Positions 17,826-26,805 of a stretch of 64,000 nt of DNA are shown one piece after another; position 1 is the stretch's first letter, and each line of letters starts with the position of its first letter. A model generated the notes under the pieces. It was not told the DNA's origin and made no database searches. It was given only the letters and a program-made list of their open reading frames with translations. The DNA comes from Nocardioides sambongensis (GTDB lineage Bacteria > Actinomycetota > Actinomycetes > Propionibacteriales > Nocardioidaceae): the NCBI RefSeq assembly GCF_006494815.1, contig NZ_CP041091.1, positions 620,001-684,000 on the forward strand, read 5' to 3'. The translations under genes and the position numbers were made by a program.

Positions 17826-18908
17826 TCAACGGTGGAGGAGGTCGGCGGCCGCATCGACGGAGTCGACCAGGTGGACGTGCGGCTCCATCGGCCGGCCGCG
17901 GGCGAGGGCCCGGAGCAGCGGCCAGGCCGGCAGCGTGTGCGTCCAGTACTCCCGGCCGACCAGCACCATCGGCGCGACCGAGTGCGGCTCCGCGTAGTAG
18001 TTCTCGCAGGCGTCCTGGAAGATCTCCTGCACGGTGCCGCCGGCGCCGGGGAGGAAGACGATCCCGGCATCGCAGACCTCCAGCAGGATCGCCTCGCGCA
18101 GCGCGTTGCGGAAGTACTTCGCGATCGCGGTCGCGAAGACGTTCGGCGGCTCGTGGCCGTAGTGCCAGGTCGGCACCCCCAGGCTCACCCCCGGCTCCGG
18201 TACGACGCCCGCCACCCGCCGCGCCACCGCGACCCACGCCTCCACCGACGGCCGGAACGAGGGCACCGCGGCCAGCTCGGTCACCGCGTCGCTCACCGTC
18301 TCCGCCGACTCTCCGGCCAGCCGCGCACCGAGGTTGGCGGCCTCCATCGCCCCGGGGCCGCCCCCGGTGGCCACCACGTGGTCCTGCGCCAGCAACCGAC
18401 CGAGCCGCGCGGCATCACGGTAGTCCGGCTCTCCCCGCCGGGCGGCGTGCCCGCCCATCACGCCGACCAGGCTGCGTCCGGTGCGCCAGGTGCCCAGCGC
18501 GTCGTCGACCGCCCGGTCGTGCAGCACCCGTGCCAGCGCGGCTTCTGCGCCGTGCTCGGTCTGCAACCACGCGTAGGCACGGGCGTCGAGGGAGCGGGCG
18601 TAGTCCGCGGTGTCGTAGAGCTCGTCGGCGGTGTAGAGCGTCCGGCGGTGCGGATCGACCGGGACCGCTCCCACGCCCGGGAGGACCAGGGCTCCGTGGG
18701 CGGCGAGGTCCTCGGCCTGGCCGGGAGCGAAGGAGCAGCCGACGAAGGTCGACCGTGAGGTGTCGCAGACCCGCAGCGCCTCGCCGTGCCCGCTGAGGTC
18801 GAGGCCGGTCAACCGCCACCCGGTCAGGCGGCGCGCGCCCAGCGCCAGTCGGCGGTCCAGCTCGGTGAGGCTCTCGATCACGACGACACGTCCACGGGTG
18901 CGCAGCAC
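17826..18908 (-). CDS. LOG-family protein (Rossmann-fold nucleotide-binding)
   Basis: 360 residues. The C-terminal two thirds have the LOG/TIGR00730-type fold: RSLVGVMGGHAARRGEPDYR, VVATGGGPGAMEAANLGARLAG and IVFLPGAGGTVQEIFQDA, the PGGxGTxxE motif with Ala in place of one Gly. Proteins with this fold include the cytokinin-riboside 5-prime-monophosphate phosphoribohydrolases. The N-terminal roughly 130 residues are an extension seen in longer actinobacterial members. Convergent with the mannosyltransferase, divergent from the M1 peptidase. Reaction inferred from family only. Confidence 0.8.
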   Translation of the reverse strand: MLRTRGRVVVIESLTELDRRLALGARRLTGWRLTGLDLSGHGEALRVCDTSRSTFVGCSFAPGQAEDLAAHGALVLPGVGAVPVDPHRRTLYTADELYDTADYARSLDARAYAWLQTEHGAEAALARVLHDRAVDDALGTWRTGRSLVGVMGGHAARRGEPDYRDAARLGRLLAQDHVVATGGGPGAMEAANLGARLAGESAETVSDAVTELAAVPSFRPSVEAWVAVARRVAGVVPEPGVSLGVPTWHYGHEPPNVFATAIAKYFRNALREAILLEVCDAGIVFLPGAGGTVQEIFQDACENYYAEPHSVAPMVLVGREYWTHTLPAWPLLRALARGRPMEPHVHLVDSVDAAADLLHR

Positions 18909-18948
18909 GGGGAGAGGATGTCACGCCGGCGACCGGGCCGGGGTGATC

Positions 18949-18954
18949 TAGGTT
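18949..18954 (+). promoter_or_regulatory. -10 box of a leaderless promoter (M1 peptidase)
   Basis: TAGGTT ends 6 nt before the GTG at 18961, the start of the signal peptide. Confidence 0.5.
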
Positions 18955-18960
18955 GGTCCG

Positions 18961-20404
18961 GTGAAGACTCGTCGCCTCGCAGGTCCCGCGGTCGCCGCCG
19001 CCCTCGCCGGTGTGCTGGCTGCCGGACTGGTGCTGCCCGCCGCGCTCGCGGCGCCGGCCCACGCCCCGCAGCCCGGCCCGTCGGGCATCGGTGACTTCTA
19101 CTTCCCCTCGACGGCAACGGTGGCATCGACGTGGTGCACTACGACATCGCGGACCGCTACACCTTCCAGACCGGGCAGAGCCCGGCGCGGCTGAGCGGCA
19201 CCACCACCCTCACGGTGGAGGCGACGCAGCCGCTGAGCTCGTTCAACCTCGACCTCCTGCTCGCCGTCGACGCGGTGCAGGTCGACGGCGCTCCCGCCGC
19301 GTTCGCCAAGCCCGACCGCCACGAGCTGGTGATCACGCCGGACTCGCCGCTGGAGGACGGACAGACCGTCGAGGTCACCGTCGACTACCACGGCAGGCCC
19401 GGGGAGATCGGTTGGCAGGGCGAGCGGAACTGGCTGGCCGACCGGCGCGAGGTGGTCACCATGAACGAGCCGCACATGGCCGCCTGGTGGTTCCCGAGCA
19501 ACGACCACCCGCGGGACAAGGCCACCTTCGACATCGCGATCACCACCGACGCCGGCAAGGAGGTGGTGAGCAACGGCGAGCTCGTCGGTCGCACCCCGGA
19601 GGGCGGAGGGCTGGCCACCACCCGCTGGTCCTCGGCCGAGCCGATGACGACCTACCTGGCGTTCTTCGCCGCGGGCGACTTCGAGGTCTGGTCGGGTGTC
19701 TCGCCGGCGGGGACGCCGTACACCAATGCGGTCTCGCTGCAGTTCACCCGCAGTGAGCGGACCCGGATCCGTCGGGTGCTCGACCGTGCCGGCGGGGTGA
19801 CCGACTGGCTGGAGCGGGAGCTCGGCGACTATCCGTTCGGCAGCACCGGCGGGCTGGTGACCAACCTCTACTCCGGGTTCGCGCTGGAGAACCAGACCCG
19901 GCCCACCTACGGCGGCTTCGTGGGCCGGAGCGTGCAGGTCCACGAGCTGGCCCACCAGTGGTTCGGCGACAGCGTCGCGGTGGCGCGCTGGCGCGACATC
20001 TGGCTCAACGAGGGCTTCGCCTCGTACTTCGAGGCGCGCTACCGGGAGGCGCACGGCGGCCCGACCACGGGTGCCTGGCTGCAGCGCAACTACCGGGCGA
20101 CCAAGGACCAGGCCCGCTTCTGGCGGACCAAGGTGGCCAACCCCGGGCCGGACCGGATCTTCGACTGGTCGGTCTACCAGCGCGGGCGATGGCGGTCGCC
20201 GCTCTCCGGGAGCGGATCGGGCGCGCGCCGATGCGCACCCTGCTGCGCCGCTGGGTGGCCGAGCGGGCCGACGGCAACGGCCGGGTCGGCGACTTCACCC
20301 GGCTCGCCGAGGAGGTGTATGGCAAGGACCTGGACGGGTTCTTCGACGCCTGGCTGCGCGACCGGAAGGCGCCGGCGCCCACCCGGGCCAACGGCCTGCG
20401 CTGA
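18961..20404 (+). CDS. secreted M1-family zinc aminopeptidase, two apparent frameshifts
   Basis: Signal peptide MKTRRLAGPAVAAALAG..LAAPAHA starts at GTG 18961. The frame then breaks at a CCCC run (19104-19107): adding one C restores YFPLDGNGGIDVVHYDIADR. The body carries the M1 zinc site HELAHQWFGDSV (about residues 324-335) and, 18 residues later, the third ligand in NEGFASYFEARY. A second break at GGG (20184-20186) is repaired by one G, giving QRGAMAVAALRERIG and the normal C-terminus ...GFFDAWLRDRKAP, stop 20404. The corrected product is about 481 residues. It would remove N-terminal residues from extracellular peptides. Both breaks look like base-calling errors (see findings). Confidence 0.82.
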
Positions 20405-20423
20405 CCGGGCGGGCCCGGGCCTC

Positions 20424-21368
20424 TCAGAACGCCGAGGCCATCAGCTCGGCGAAGAGCTCCTCGGGGTCGACGTCGAGCCCGCGACGGCGGAACCAGGCGC
20501 ACATGTTGCTGCAGTCGCGGTGGAGGAAGTCGAACCCGGCGGCGTTGCCGACCAGGTCCAGCACCTGCGGCAGGTCGATCACCACCAGCCGATCGCCGGC
20601 GGCGAGCACGTTGTAGGGGGAGAGGTCCCCGTGCACCAGCCCGGCGCCGACCAGCGTGTGCAGCGCCTGCCGGGTCTGCTCGTAGTAGGAGCCGAGCAGC
20701 TCGGGGTCCGGCCGGGTCTGGGCCAGGCGCGGCGCGGTGTGCCGCTCGCCGGCCTCCTCGACGTGGATCCACTCCTGCAGGATCTCGGTGCCGTCGATCT
20801 GCACCGGGTAGGGCACCGGGACGCCCAGCTCCCAGCAGCGCACCAGGGCGTTCCACTCCGCGACCGCCCACTCGCCGGCCGCGACCTGGCGGCCGAAGGT
20901 GCTCTTGCGGTTGAGGGCTCGCTCGTCACGCGAGCGCCGGGTGCTGCGCCCCTCGGTGTACGCGGCCGCCCGGTGGAACGTGCGGTGCTCGGCGCTGCGG
21001 TAGCGCTTGGCGGCCATCACCACGGACTGCTCCGGGTCGTGCGGGTCGGCACGCTCGAGCAGGTGGACGTCGGCCTCCTTGCCGGTCTTCAGGACGCCGA
21101 GGTCGGTGTCGATCGCGCCCTGGGAGGTGACCACCCAGGACGGTCGGGGCTCCGGCCCGCGGCACAGCGGCTCGACCTGGAGCCAGGTGGACCAGCGTTG
21201 GCCGTCGGCGACGTCGTCGTAGGCGGCGAAGTCGATCACGAACCGCCGGTCGGGGCCGGGGTCGTCGGTCGGTGCGTCCGTCTGCGGGTCGGTGGGGTGG
21301 GCGTCGCTGGGGTGGGCGTGCGCGCGGCCGGGGGTGAGATCAGGGGTGGAGGTCTGCTCCGGTGTCAC
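20424..21368 (-). CDS. RIO-family serine kinase
   Basis: 314 residues, GTG start at 21368. RIO1-like kinase core: GVLKTGKEADVHLLER (flexible P-loop region with Lys), the catalytic loop LVHGDLSPYNVL (about 240-251) and the metal-binding DLPQVLDL. A long acidic, low-complexity N-terminus (about 1-45) precedes it. RIO kinases act in rRNA maturation in archaea and eukaryotes; the bacterial role is not established. A 30-codon ORF with a strong ribosome binding site overlaps its start (21340-21432). Convergent with the M1 peptidase gene. Confidence 0.85.
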   Translation of the reverse strand: MTPEQTSTPDLTPGRAHAHPSDAHPTDPQTDAPTDDPGPDRRFVIDFAAYDDVADGQRWSTWLQVEPLCRGPEPRPSWVVTSQGAIDTDLGVLKTGKEADVHLLERADPHDPEQSVVMAAKRYRSAEHRTFHRAAAYTEGRSTRRSRDERALNRKSTFGRQVAAGEWAVAEWNALVRCWELGVPVPYPVQIDGTEILQEWIHVEEAGERHTAPRLAQTRPDPELLGSYYEQTRQALHTLVGAGLVHGDLSPYNVLAAGDRLVVIDLPQVLDLVGNAAGFDFLHRDCSNMCAWFRRRGLDVDPEELFAELMASAF

Positions 21369-21432
21369 GGTGGATGCTCCGTCGGGTCGAGAGTGGCTGG
21401 TCTGCGGTCAGGCGGACGACAGTCGTGGTCAT
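21340..21432 (-). CDS. short upstream ORF overlapping the RIO kinase start
   Basis: 30 codons (MTTTVVRLTADQPLSTRRSI...). GAGGAGG sits 6 nt before its ATG, a better ribosome binding site than that of the kinase gene, and its last 29 nt overlap the kinase start in another frame. It may be a coupling or leader ORF, or simply chance. Confidence 0.35.
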   Translation of the reverse strand: MTTTVVRLTADQPLSTRRSIHRDTGADLHP

Positions 21433-21636
21433 CTCGTGCCTCCTCTCGACGGGGCCGCGGGCTCGTTCCCGGGCGCTCGGTCGAGCCTGCGGGACCCCAC
21501 CCGTCGGGTGCAACGCATTTTCGATCCACAGCGCGCCTCCGCTGCGGCGGATCGCGATCCTGGTACCAATGGTGCGAACTGTGGCTTGACGGTGCTCGGG
21601 CCGGCAATGACCTCGACGCGAGATGGAGTGGACCGG

Positions 21637-21807
21637 ATGGACGCCAAGAAGTTGATCGGTGTCGTGGTCGTCGTCTTCCTCGGCTTCTGGATGTTCACCG
21701 ACCCCGACGGGCTCGCGGAGACCGCGAAGAGCGCCGGCGCCGGTGCCTGGGCGCTGACCACGCAGCTGTTCAGCGGCGTGATCGACTTCGTCGGCGAGAT
21801 GGACTGA
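21637..21807 (+). CDS. small single-pass membrane protein
   Basis: 56 residues from ATG 21637 (GATGGAG 8-14 nt upstream); an in-frame ATG at 21607 would add ten residues. One hydrophobic helix (LIGVVVVVFLGFWMFTDPDG) near the N-terminus, followed by an amphipathic segment ending FVGEMD. Not recognised. It lies 12 bp upstream of the PH-domain gene and may be co-transcribed with it. Confidence 0.6.
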   Translation: MDAKKLIGVVVVVFLGFWMFTDPDGLAETAKSAGAGAWALTTQLFSGVIDFVGEMD

Positions 21808-21819
21808 TCGGTCCGGCCG

Positions 21820-22343
21820 ATGGGCTTCATCGCGTGGCTCGGTGACCCCAAGGTGGGTCGGCACCTGCTCCGCGAAGAGGGGAGGTGGTGGTCGACGAGG
21901 TCCAGCACCACTGGTTCGCCTACGTCCGGCCCCTGTGCGAGGCGACGGCGGCCCTGCTGCTGCTGGTGGCGGCCACGTTCGTCCCGGTCGGCGGCGCCTG
22001 GCTCTTCCTGATCCTGGCCTTCGCGCTGATGGTCCACTCGGCCTGGCTCGCGGTGCGCGAGCACCGAGACCGGTTCGTCATCACCAACATGCGGGTGTTC
22101 CGCGTGCACGGCGTGCTCGCCCAGCACCTGGCGACCATGCCGCTGACCAGGATCCTGGACATCTCGGTGAAGAAGCCGCTGCACGGGCGGATCCTCGGGT
22201 TCGGACACTTCTGCTTCGAATCGGCCGCCCAGGACCAGGGGCTGCGCGACATCCGGTTCGTCGGGCGGCCCGACGAGCGGGACCTGGCCATCCAGCGAGT
22301 GGTGCAGCGCTCCGGCCTGCGCGGGCCGCGCGTTCCCAACTGA
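21820..22343 (+). CDS. bacterial PH-domain membrane protein, apparent frameshift
   Basis: The frame from ATG 21820 (MGFIAWLGDPKVGRHLLREEG) is lost at GGGG (21879-21882). One extra G gives LREEGEVVVDEVQHHWFAYV and joins it to the downstream frame, giving about 174 residues, a normal length for this group. Two hydrophobic segments (about 38-75) precede a PH-like domain (FVITNMRVFRVHGVLAQHLA ... PLTRILDISVKKPLHGRILG). Such proteins are membrane-attached and of unknown function. Alternatively, translation begins at GTG 21885 without the N-terminus. Confidence 0.65.
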
Positions 22344-22393
22344 CCGCGGTCCCAAGCCGCCGGGGGCCGGACCCGCGGGTGCCACGGGCTGCC

Positions 22394-22399
22394 TAGGAT
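22394..22399 (+). promoter_or_regulatory. -10 box of a leaderless promoter (thioredoxin-like gene)
   Basis: TAGGAT ends 7 nt before the ATG at 22407. Confidence 0.5.
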
Positions 22400-22406
22400 G
22401 GTGCCC

Positions 22407-23372
22407 ATGACGCAGCAGCCGTTCTCCCGCCCGGGTGCGATCGACCTGTCCTCGCTCCAGCGGCCCGCGACACCCCCGCCCTCGGGCGCCGCGGCACCTG
22501 CCGGATCCGATGCCGCCGCCGGCGCCACCGGCGGGGCGACCTCGGCCTACGCCGTGAGCGTCACCGAGGCGAACTTCCAGACGGTCCTGGAGTCGTCGAT
22601 GACCGCGCCGGTGGTGCTGGTCTTCACCTCACCGTCGCAGTCGCCGGAGAGCGTCCGCTTCGCCGAGGACGTGGCCACCGTCGCCGCCGAGCACGAGGGC
22701 CGCTTCCTGGCCGCCACCATCGACGTCGACGTCTCGCCCCAGATCGCTCAGGCGATGCAGATCCAGCAGGTCCCGCTGATGCTGGTGCTCCTCGACGGCC
22801 GTCCGGCCACGCAGCCGATCCCCGGCGCCGCCCCGATCGACGACCTGCGCGCGATGTTCACCCAGCTCGCGCAGCAGCTGACGGCGCAGGGCTTCGCCGG
22901 CCGTCACCAGCCCCAGTCGACGGTGCCCGCCGGGGACGAGGGTGAGGACGAGCAGGCCGTCGACCCGCGCTACGCGCCGGCCCAGGACGCCCTGGCCGCG
23001 GGCGACATCGACGGCGCGGTGGGGGAGTACCAGAAGCTGGTCGAGGCCAACCCCGCCGACCACGAGGCCGCGGCCGGACTCGCCATGGCCAAGGTGCTGC
23101 AGCGCACGCAGGGCGTGGACCTCCACGCGGCGCGGGCGGCCGCGGCCGCGGACCCGGACGACCTGGACGCGCAGATCATGGTCGCCGACCTGGACCTGCT
23201 GGGCGGCCACGTCGAGGACTCGTTCGCACGTCTGGTGGAGGCGGTGCGTCGTAGCGTCGACAAGGACCGGGACCGGGCCCGGGAGCACCTGATCGGGCTG
23301 TTCGCCGCTGTCGGCAACGACGACGCCCGCGTCCTCAAGGCACGTCAGGCGTTGGCCTCGGCGCTGTACTGA
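22407..23372 (+). CDS. thioredoxin-fold / TPR protein (CnoX/YbbN-like)
   Basis: 321 residues. After a Pro/Ala-rich N-terminus, residues about 50-155 adopt a thioredoxin-like fold (FQTVLESSMTAPVVLVFTSPSQ) in which the CxxC active site is replaced by SPSQ, so it is not a redox enzyme. The C-terminal part (about 190-320) has TPR-type helices (DALAAGDIDGAVGEYQKLVE) and ends in the family-typical AVGNDDARVLKARQALASALY. E. coli CnoX (YbbN) with this layout is a co-chaperone that delivers substrates to DnaK and GroEL; the same role is inferred here. Confidence 0.85.
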   Translation: MTQQPFSRPGAIDLSSLQRPATPPPSGAAAPAGSDAAAGATGGATSAYAVSVTEANFQTVLESSMTAPVVLVFTSPSQSPESVRFAEDVATVAAEHEGRFLAATIDVDVSPQIAQAMQIQQVPLMLVLLDGRPATQPIPGAAPIDDLRAMFTQLAQQLTAQGFAGRHQPQSTVPAGDEGEDEQAVDPRYAPAQDALAAGDIDGAVGEYQKLVEANPADHEAAAGLAMAKVLQRTQGVDLHAARAAAAADPDDLDAQIMVADLDLLGGHVEDSFARLVEAVRRSVDKDRDRAREHLIGLFAAVGNDDARVLKARQALASALY

Positions 23373-23385
23373 CCGACGTTCCGCG

Positions 23386-24150
23386 ATGTCCGCGACCCGC
23401 GCGTCGGCCACGCTCCGACGCGGTCCGCTCGGCGGTGCCGGGTATCTGGGCCGCGGCTTCGCGCTCTGGCGGCACCGACCGGGCCTGATGCTGCTGGGCA
23501 TGGTGCCCGCGCTGCTGGTGGCCCAGCTGATGGCGGTGCTCCTGGTCGGGCTGGTCCTGGTCGCCGACGACGTGGTCGCGTGGGCCACGCCGTTCGCCGA
23601 CGGGTGGGACGACACGGTGCGCGACCTGGTCCGGTTGGCGCTCTACCTGCTGGTGCTCGCCGGGAGCGGCTTCCTGGTGATGATCACCTTCACCGGCCTC
23701 ACCCTGGCGGTCGGGGACCCGTTCTACGAACGGATCTGGGCCGAGGTGGAGCGGATGCTCGGCGGCGACGCCCCGACCCACGGGGTCGGCTGGTGGCGCG
23801 GCATCAAGGACGGCGGCGTGCTCATCGGCTTCGGCTTCCTGACCGCCGGGTTCGTCTTCCTGGTGGGCCTCCTCCCGGTGGTGGGATCGATCGTCGGTGC
23901 GGTGCTCGGCCTGGTCATGGCGGGCCGGCTCCTCGCCGGTGAACTGATCTCGCGGCCGCTGGAGGCGCGCGGGATGGATCGTGCGGCCCAGGCGGCGCTG
24001 CTGCGCGGGCACCGCGGCGCCGTGCTCGGCTTCGGGGTGGCGGTCCAGGCCTGCTTCCTGGTCCCGCTGGGCGGCGTGCTGGTGATGCCGGCGGCCGTCG
24101 CCGGAGCCACCATGCTGGCTCGGGACGTGCTGGACGCGCAGCCCCGCTGA
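23386..24150 (+). CDS. EI24-domain integral membrane protein
   Basis: 254 residues, 13 bp after the previous gene. Several hydrophobic segments and the EI24/CysZ-like pattern: GYLGRGFALWRHRPGLMLLG at the N-terminus, TLAVGDPFYERIWAEVE in the middle, and FLVPLGGVLVMPAAVAGATML at the end. The family includes the sulfate permease CysZ and etoposide-induced protein 2.4; the substrate here is unknown. Convergent with the LysR gene. Confidence 0.8.
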   Translation: MSATRASATLRRGPLGGAGYLGRGFALWRHRPGLMLLGMVPALLVAQLMAVLLVGLVLVADDVVAWATPFADGWDDTVRDLVRLALYLLVLAGSGFLVMITFTGLTLAVGDPFYERIWAEVERMLGGDAPTHGVGWWRGIKDGGVLIGFGFLTAGFVFLVGLLPVVGSIVGAVLGLVMAGRLLAGELISRPLEARGMDRAAQAALLRGHRGAVLGFGVAVQACFLVPLGGVLVMPAAVAGATMLARDVLDAQPR

Positions 24151-24156
24151 CCCGGC

Positions 24157-25056
24157 TCACCCGCCGGGAGTCGCCCCGAAGGCGTCCAGCACGGCGACCA
24201 CCGCCGGCGACTCGCTCATGGTGCGCCGGTGCAACGCGTCCACCAGACGGGTCGGCACCGGCTCCGTCACCGGTACGGCGACCAGCCGGTCGCCCAGTGC
24301 GGCCCGGCCCAACCGGGGGACGAGTGCGACCCCGAGGCCCGCGGCCACCATGGCCAGGTGCGACTCGAACTCGCCGGACTCGTGCGCGACGCGGGGCGGC
24401 CGGCCGGTCCCGTCGTACATCCGGTGCAGCCACTGGCGGCAGATGGTGTCGGGGGGCGTCGCGATCCACGGCACCTCGAGCAGGTCGTGCGGAGTGACCG
24501 AGGCGCGGGCGGCCAGGGGATGGTCGACCGGGACGATCAGGTCGGCGATGTCCTGGGCCAGCGGCGTGGCCACCAGGTGGTCCGGGACGTCCAACGGGAC
24601 GCCGCCCCAGCGGTGGACGATGCCCAGCTCGACCTGGCCGGAGGCGACCAGGTCGATGGTGTCCCACGGCTCACGCTCGGTGAGGAAGAGGCTGAGGTCC
24701 GGGTGCGCGTCGCGCAGCGCCGAGACGACCGGTGCGACCACGCCACGGATGGCGGTGGAGAACGCCGCCAGTCGGAACCGTCCGGCGACGACACCGGCCC
24801 GGCGCTGGAGCCCCGCCTCCAGCTCCTCCAGGTCGGCCAACACCCGGGCGCCGGCGGCGACGAGGTGGACGCCGTGACCGGTGAGCATCACGCCGCGCCC
24901 GACCCGCTCCAGGAGGGGGACCCCGGTCTGCCGCTCGAGCCGCTTGATCTGCTGGGACACGGCGCTCGGTGTGAACCCGGTGGCCCGGGCCGCGGCGTTG
25001 ACCGACCCCTCGTCGGCGACAGCGCGGAGGGCAGCCAGGGCATCCAGGTCGATCAT
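24157..25056 (-). CDS. LysR-family transcriptional regulator
   Basis: 299 residues. The N-terminal winged HTH (about 1-60; LAALRAVADEGSVNAAARAT, TPSAVSQQIKRLERQTGVPL) is followed by a periplasmic-binding-protein-like effector domain (about 88-290). It is divergent from the EamA exporter gene, the classic layout in which a LysR regulator controls its neighbour. The shared intergenic region (25057-25129) has TGAAGC ... GCTTCA arms and repeated CGATG, plausible operator material. Confidence 0.9.
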   Translation of the reverse strand: MIDLDALAALRAVADEGSVNAAARATGFTPSAVSQQIKRLERQTGVPLLERVGRGVMLTGHGVHLVAAGARVLADLEELEAGLQRRAGVVAGRFRLAAFSTAIRGVVAPVVSALRDAHPDLSLFLTEREPWDTIDLVASGQVELGIVHRWGGVPLDVPDHLVATPLAQDIADLIVPVDHPLAARASVTPHDLLEVPWIATPPDTICRQWLHRMYDGTGRPPRVAHESGEFESHLAMVAAGLGVALVPRLGRAALGDRLVAVPVTEPVPTRLVDALHRRTMSESPAVVAVLDAFGATPGG

Positions 25057-25129
25057 GAAGCGATGCTACATCGTTGAGTGCGCGATGATTCGCTGGTGCT
25101 TCACGGTCTCGGCTGTCAGGCTGGTCCGC

Positions 25130-26320
25130 GTGAACCGCCGTGACAGCCTCCTCGCCGGGTTGGTCGCCCTGATCTGGGGACTCAACTTCGTGGTCATCGA
25201 CGTCGGCATGGGGGAGGTGCCGCCCCTGGTGTTCCTCGCTGTCCGCTTCCTGGTGGTCCTGGTCCCGGCGGTCTTCCTGCTGCCCCGTCCACCGGTGCCG
25301 TGGCGCACCGTCCTCGCCGTCGGAGCGTTCATGTCGCTCGGCCAGTTCGGCTTCCTCTACGTCGCGATGCACGCCGGGATGCCGGCCGGCCTGGCCGGTC
25401 TGGTGCTCCAGGCGCAGGTGGTGCTCACCATCGTGCTGGCCGCCGTGGTGCTGCGGGAACGACCCACCCGCGGTCAGGTGGTCGGGGTGGGCCTCGGCGC
25501 GCTGGGGCTGCTCGTGGTCGCCTTCGGCCGCGGCGGGCACGTGCCGCTGGTGGCGCTGCTGCTCTGCCTGACCGCCGCGTTGATGTGGGCGATCGGCAAC
25601 GTCGTCTCCCGCGCCTCCGGGGCCACCGGAGGCCTCGCACTCACCGTCTGGTCGGCCCTGGTGGTGCCGGGTCCGCTGCTGGTGCTCGCCGTGCTGCTCG
25701 ACGGACCGGGCGTGCTGGCCGAGGCGGCGGCCGCGTTCGACCTGGCGGCGCTGCTGTCCACCCTCTACACCGCGGTGCTGGCCTCGCTGGTCGGCTACGG
25801 CATCTTCAACGGCCTGCTCGCACGCAACCCGTCGGCCGCGGTGGTGCCGTGGATCCTGCTGGTGCCGCCGGTCTCGATCGGCTCGGCCTGGGTGCTGCTC
25901 GACGAGGTTCCCTCCGCGGGGGAGCTGCTGGGCGGGGTGGTCCTGGTGCTCGGCGTCCTGGTCGCGCTGCGGCCCGCCCGGAAGACCGAACCCGCGCCCG
26001 GAACCTCAGCGCCCGGACTCGGTGTAGCGCGGACCACCGTCCAGGGCGGCCAGGGCGGCCGCCACCCGACGCGCGGTGAAGTCGGCGGCGCGGGCCTCGA
26101 CCTCGGCCGCCGTGCAGAAGGCGACCGCGCGGATCTCGCGGGGCTCGAGCACCGCGCGGTCCAGGGTGGACCCGGGGAGCACCCCGCCGTCGAAGACCAG
26201 GCCGACGGCGTCGTCCCAGCCGCCCCACGGCGGCAGCCAGTCGGTGAGCAGCAGGGGGCCCGCCGGGACGGTGAGGCCGAGCTCCTCCTCGATCTCCCGG
26301 GTCACTGCGAGACGCGGTGA
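25130..26320 (+). CDS. EamA/DMT-family transporter (C-terminal end uncertain)
   Basis: From GTG 25130 the frame runs 396 residues, but the transporter part (ten hydrophobic segments, two EamA repeats such as LIWGLNFVVIDVGMGEVPPL and LVGYGIFNGLLARNPSAAVV) ends near 25990, the normal family length of about 290. The last roughly 100 residues lie antisense to the Nudix gene and look like shadow sequence, so either the C-terminus is mis-framed near 25975-26000 or the gene truly overruns. An upstream ATG at 25085 is also possible. It probably exports an amino acid or similar metabolite under the divergent LysR. Confidence 0.75.
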   Translation: MNRRDSLLAGLVALIWGLNFVVIDVGMGEVPPLVFLAVRFLVVLVPAVFLLPRPPVPWRTVLAVGAFMSLGQFGFLYVAMHAGMPAGLAGLVLQAQVVLTIVLAAVVLRERPTRGQVVGVGLGALGLLVVAFGRGGHVPLVALLLCLTAALMWAIGNVVSRASGATGGLALTVWSALVVPGPLLVLAVLLDGPGVLAEAAAAFDLAALLSTLYTAVLASLVGYGIFNGLLARNPSAAVVPWILLVPPVSIGSAWVLLDEVPSAGELLGGVVLVLGVLVALRPARKTEPAPGTSAPGLGVARTTVQGGQGGRHPTRGEVGGAGLDLGRRAEGDRADLAGLEHRAVQGGPGEHPAVEDQADGVVPAAPRRQPVGEQQGARRDGEAELLLDLPGHCETR

Positions 26321-26770
26321 CTCGTTGACCTCCACCACGCCGCCGGGCAGGTCCCAGTCCGACTTGTAGGTGAGCTGGCACAGCAGGACCCGCGGCTCGG
26401 TGGCGTCGGCGTCGCGGATCAGCATCTGACCGATCGCGCGCTTGCGCGGCAGGAAGGAGTTGAGCAACGCCCGGAACCCGCCGGGCTGGTCGAGGGGCGG
26501 GTCGTCGGCCAGTCGTGCGTAGACCACCCGGTCGCCCGTCCGACCACGCTCGACGCCCTCGCGGCGCAGGCCGGACCAGGTGGCCAGCCGCTGGCCGTCG
26601 GCGTCCTCGACGTCCACCTTCGCCTCGACCCGGTGGTGCGCGCGCAGGGCCTCCTCGACCAGCGAGCGGACGCCGGCGATCTCCTGCTGCCAGCGGGACG
26701 GCAGGTCGGCGGACCAGACGATCCGGGCCACTCCGTCCTCGACCGTGATGATGCGAGGGAGGTCGGGCAC
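26006..26770 (-). CDS. Nudix hydrolase
   Basis: 254 residues. The complete Nudix box, GGVVEVNESPRLAVTREIEEE then LGL (about 141-166), has the G-x5-E-x7-REUxEExGU pattern that binds metal and the diphosphate. An N-terminal extension of about 110 residues (WQQEIAGVRSLVEEALRAHH, YARLADDPPLDQPGGFRALL) is unlike housekeeping MutT and may set specificity. Substrate unknown. Upstream (to its right) it is 35 bp from the moeA stop, on the same strand. Confidence 0.85.
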   Translation of the reverse strand: MPDLPRIITVEDGVARIVWSADLPSRWQQEIAGVRSLVEEALRAHHRVEAKVDVEDADGQRLATWSGLRREGVERGRTGDRVVYARLADDPPLDQPGGFRALLNSFLPRKRAIGQMLIRDADATEPRVLLCQLTYKSDWDLPGGVVEVNESPRLAVTREIEEELGLTVPAGPLLLTDWLPPWGGWDDAVGLVFDGGVLPGSTLDRAVLEPREIRAVAFCTAAEVEARAADFTARRVAAALAALDGGPRYTESGR

Positions 26771-26805
26771 CGGGTCAGCCTAGTGGTGGCACCCCAGGGG
26801 CCGGC

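Noticed and set aside
19131..21845. 904-codon plus-strand frame containing the M1 peptidase
   Set aside because: Everything after about 20186 is a shadow of the RIO kinase; the peptidase C-terminus continues in another frame to 20404.
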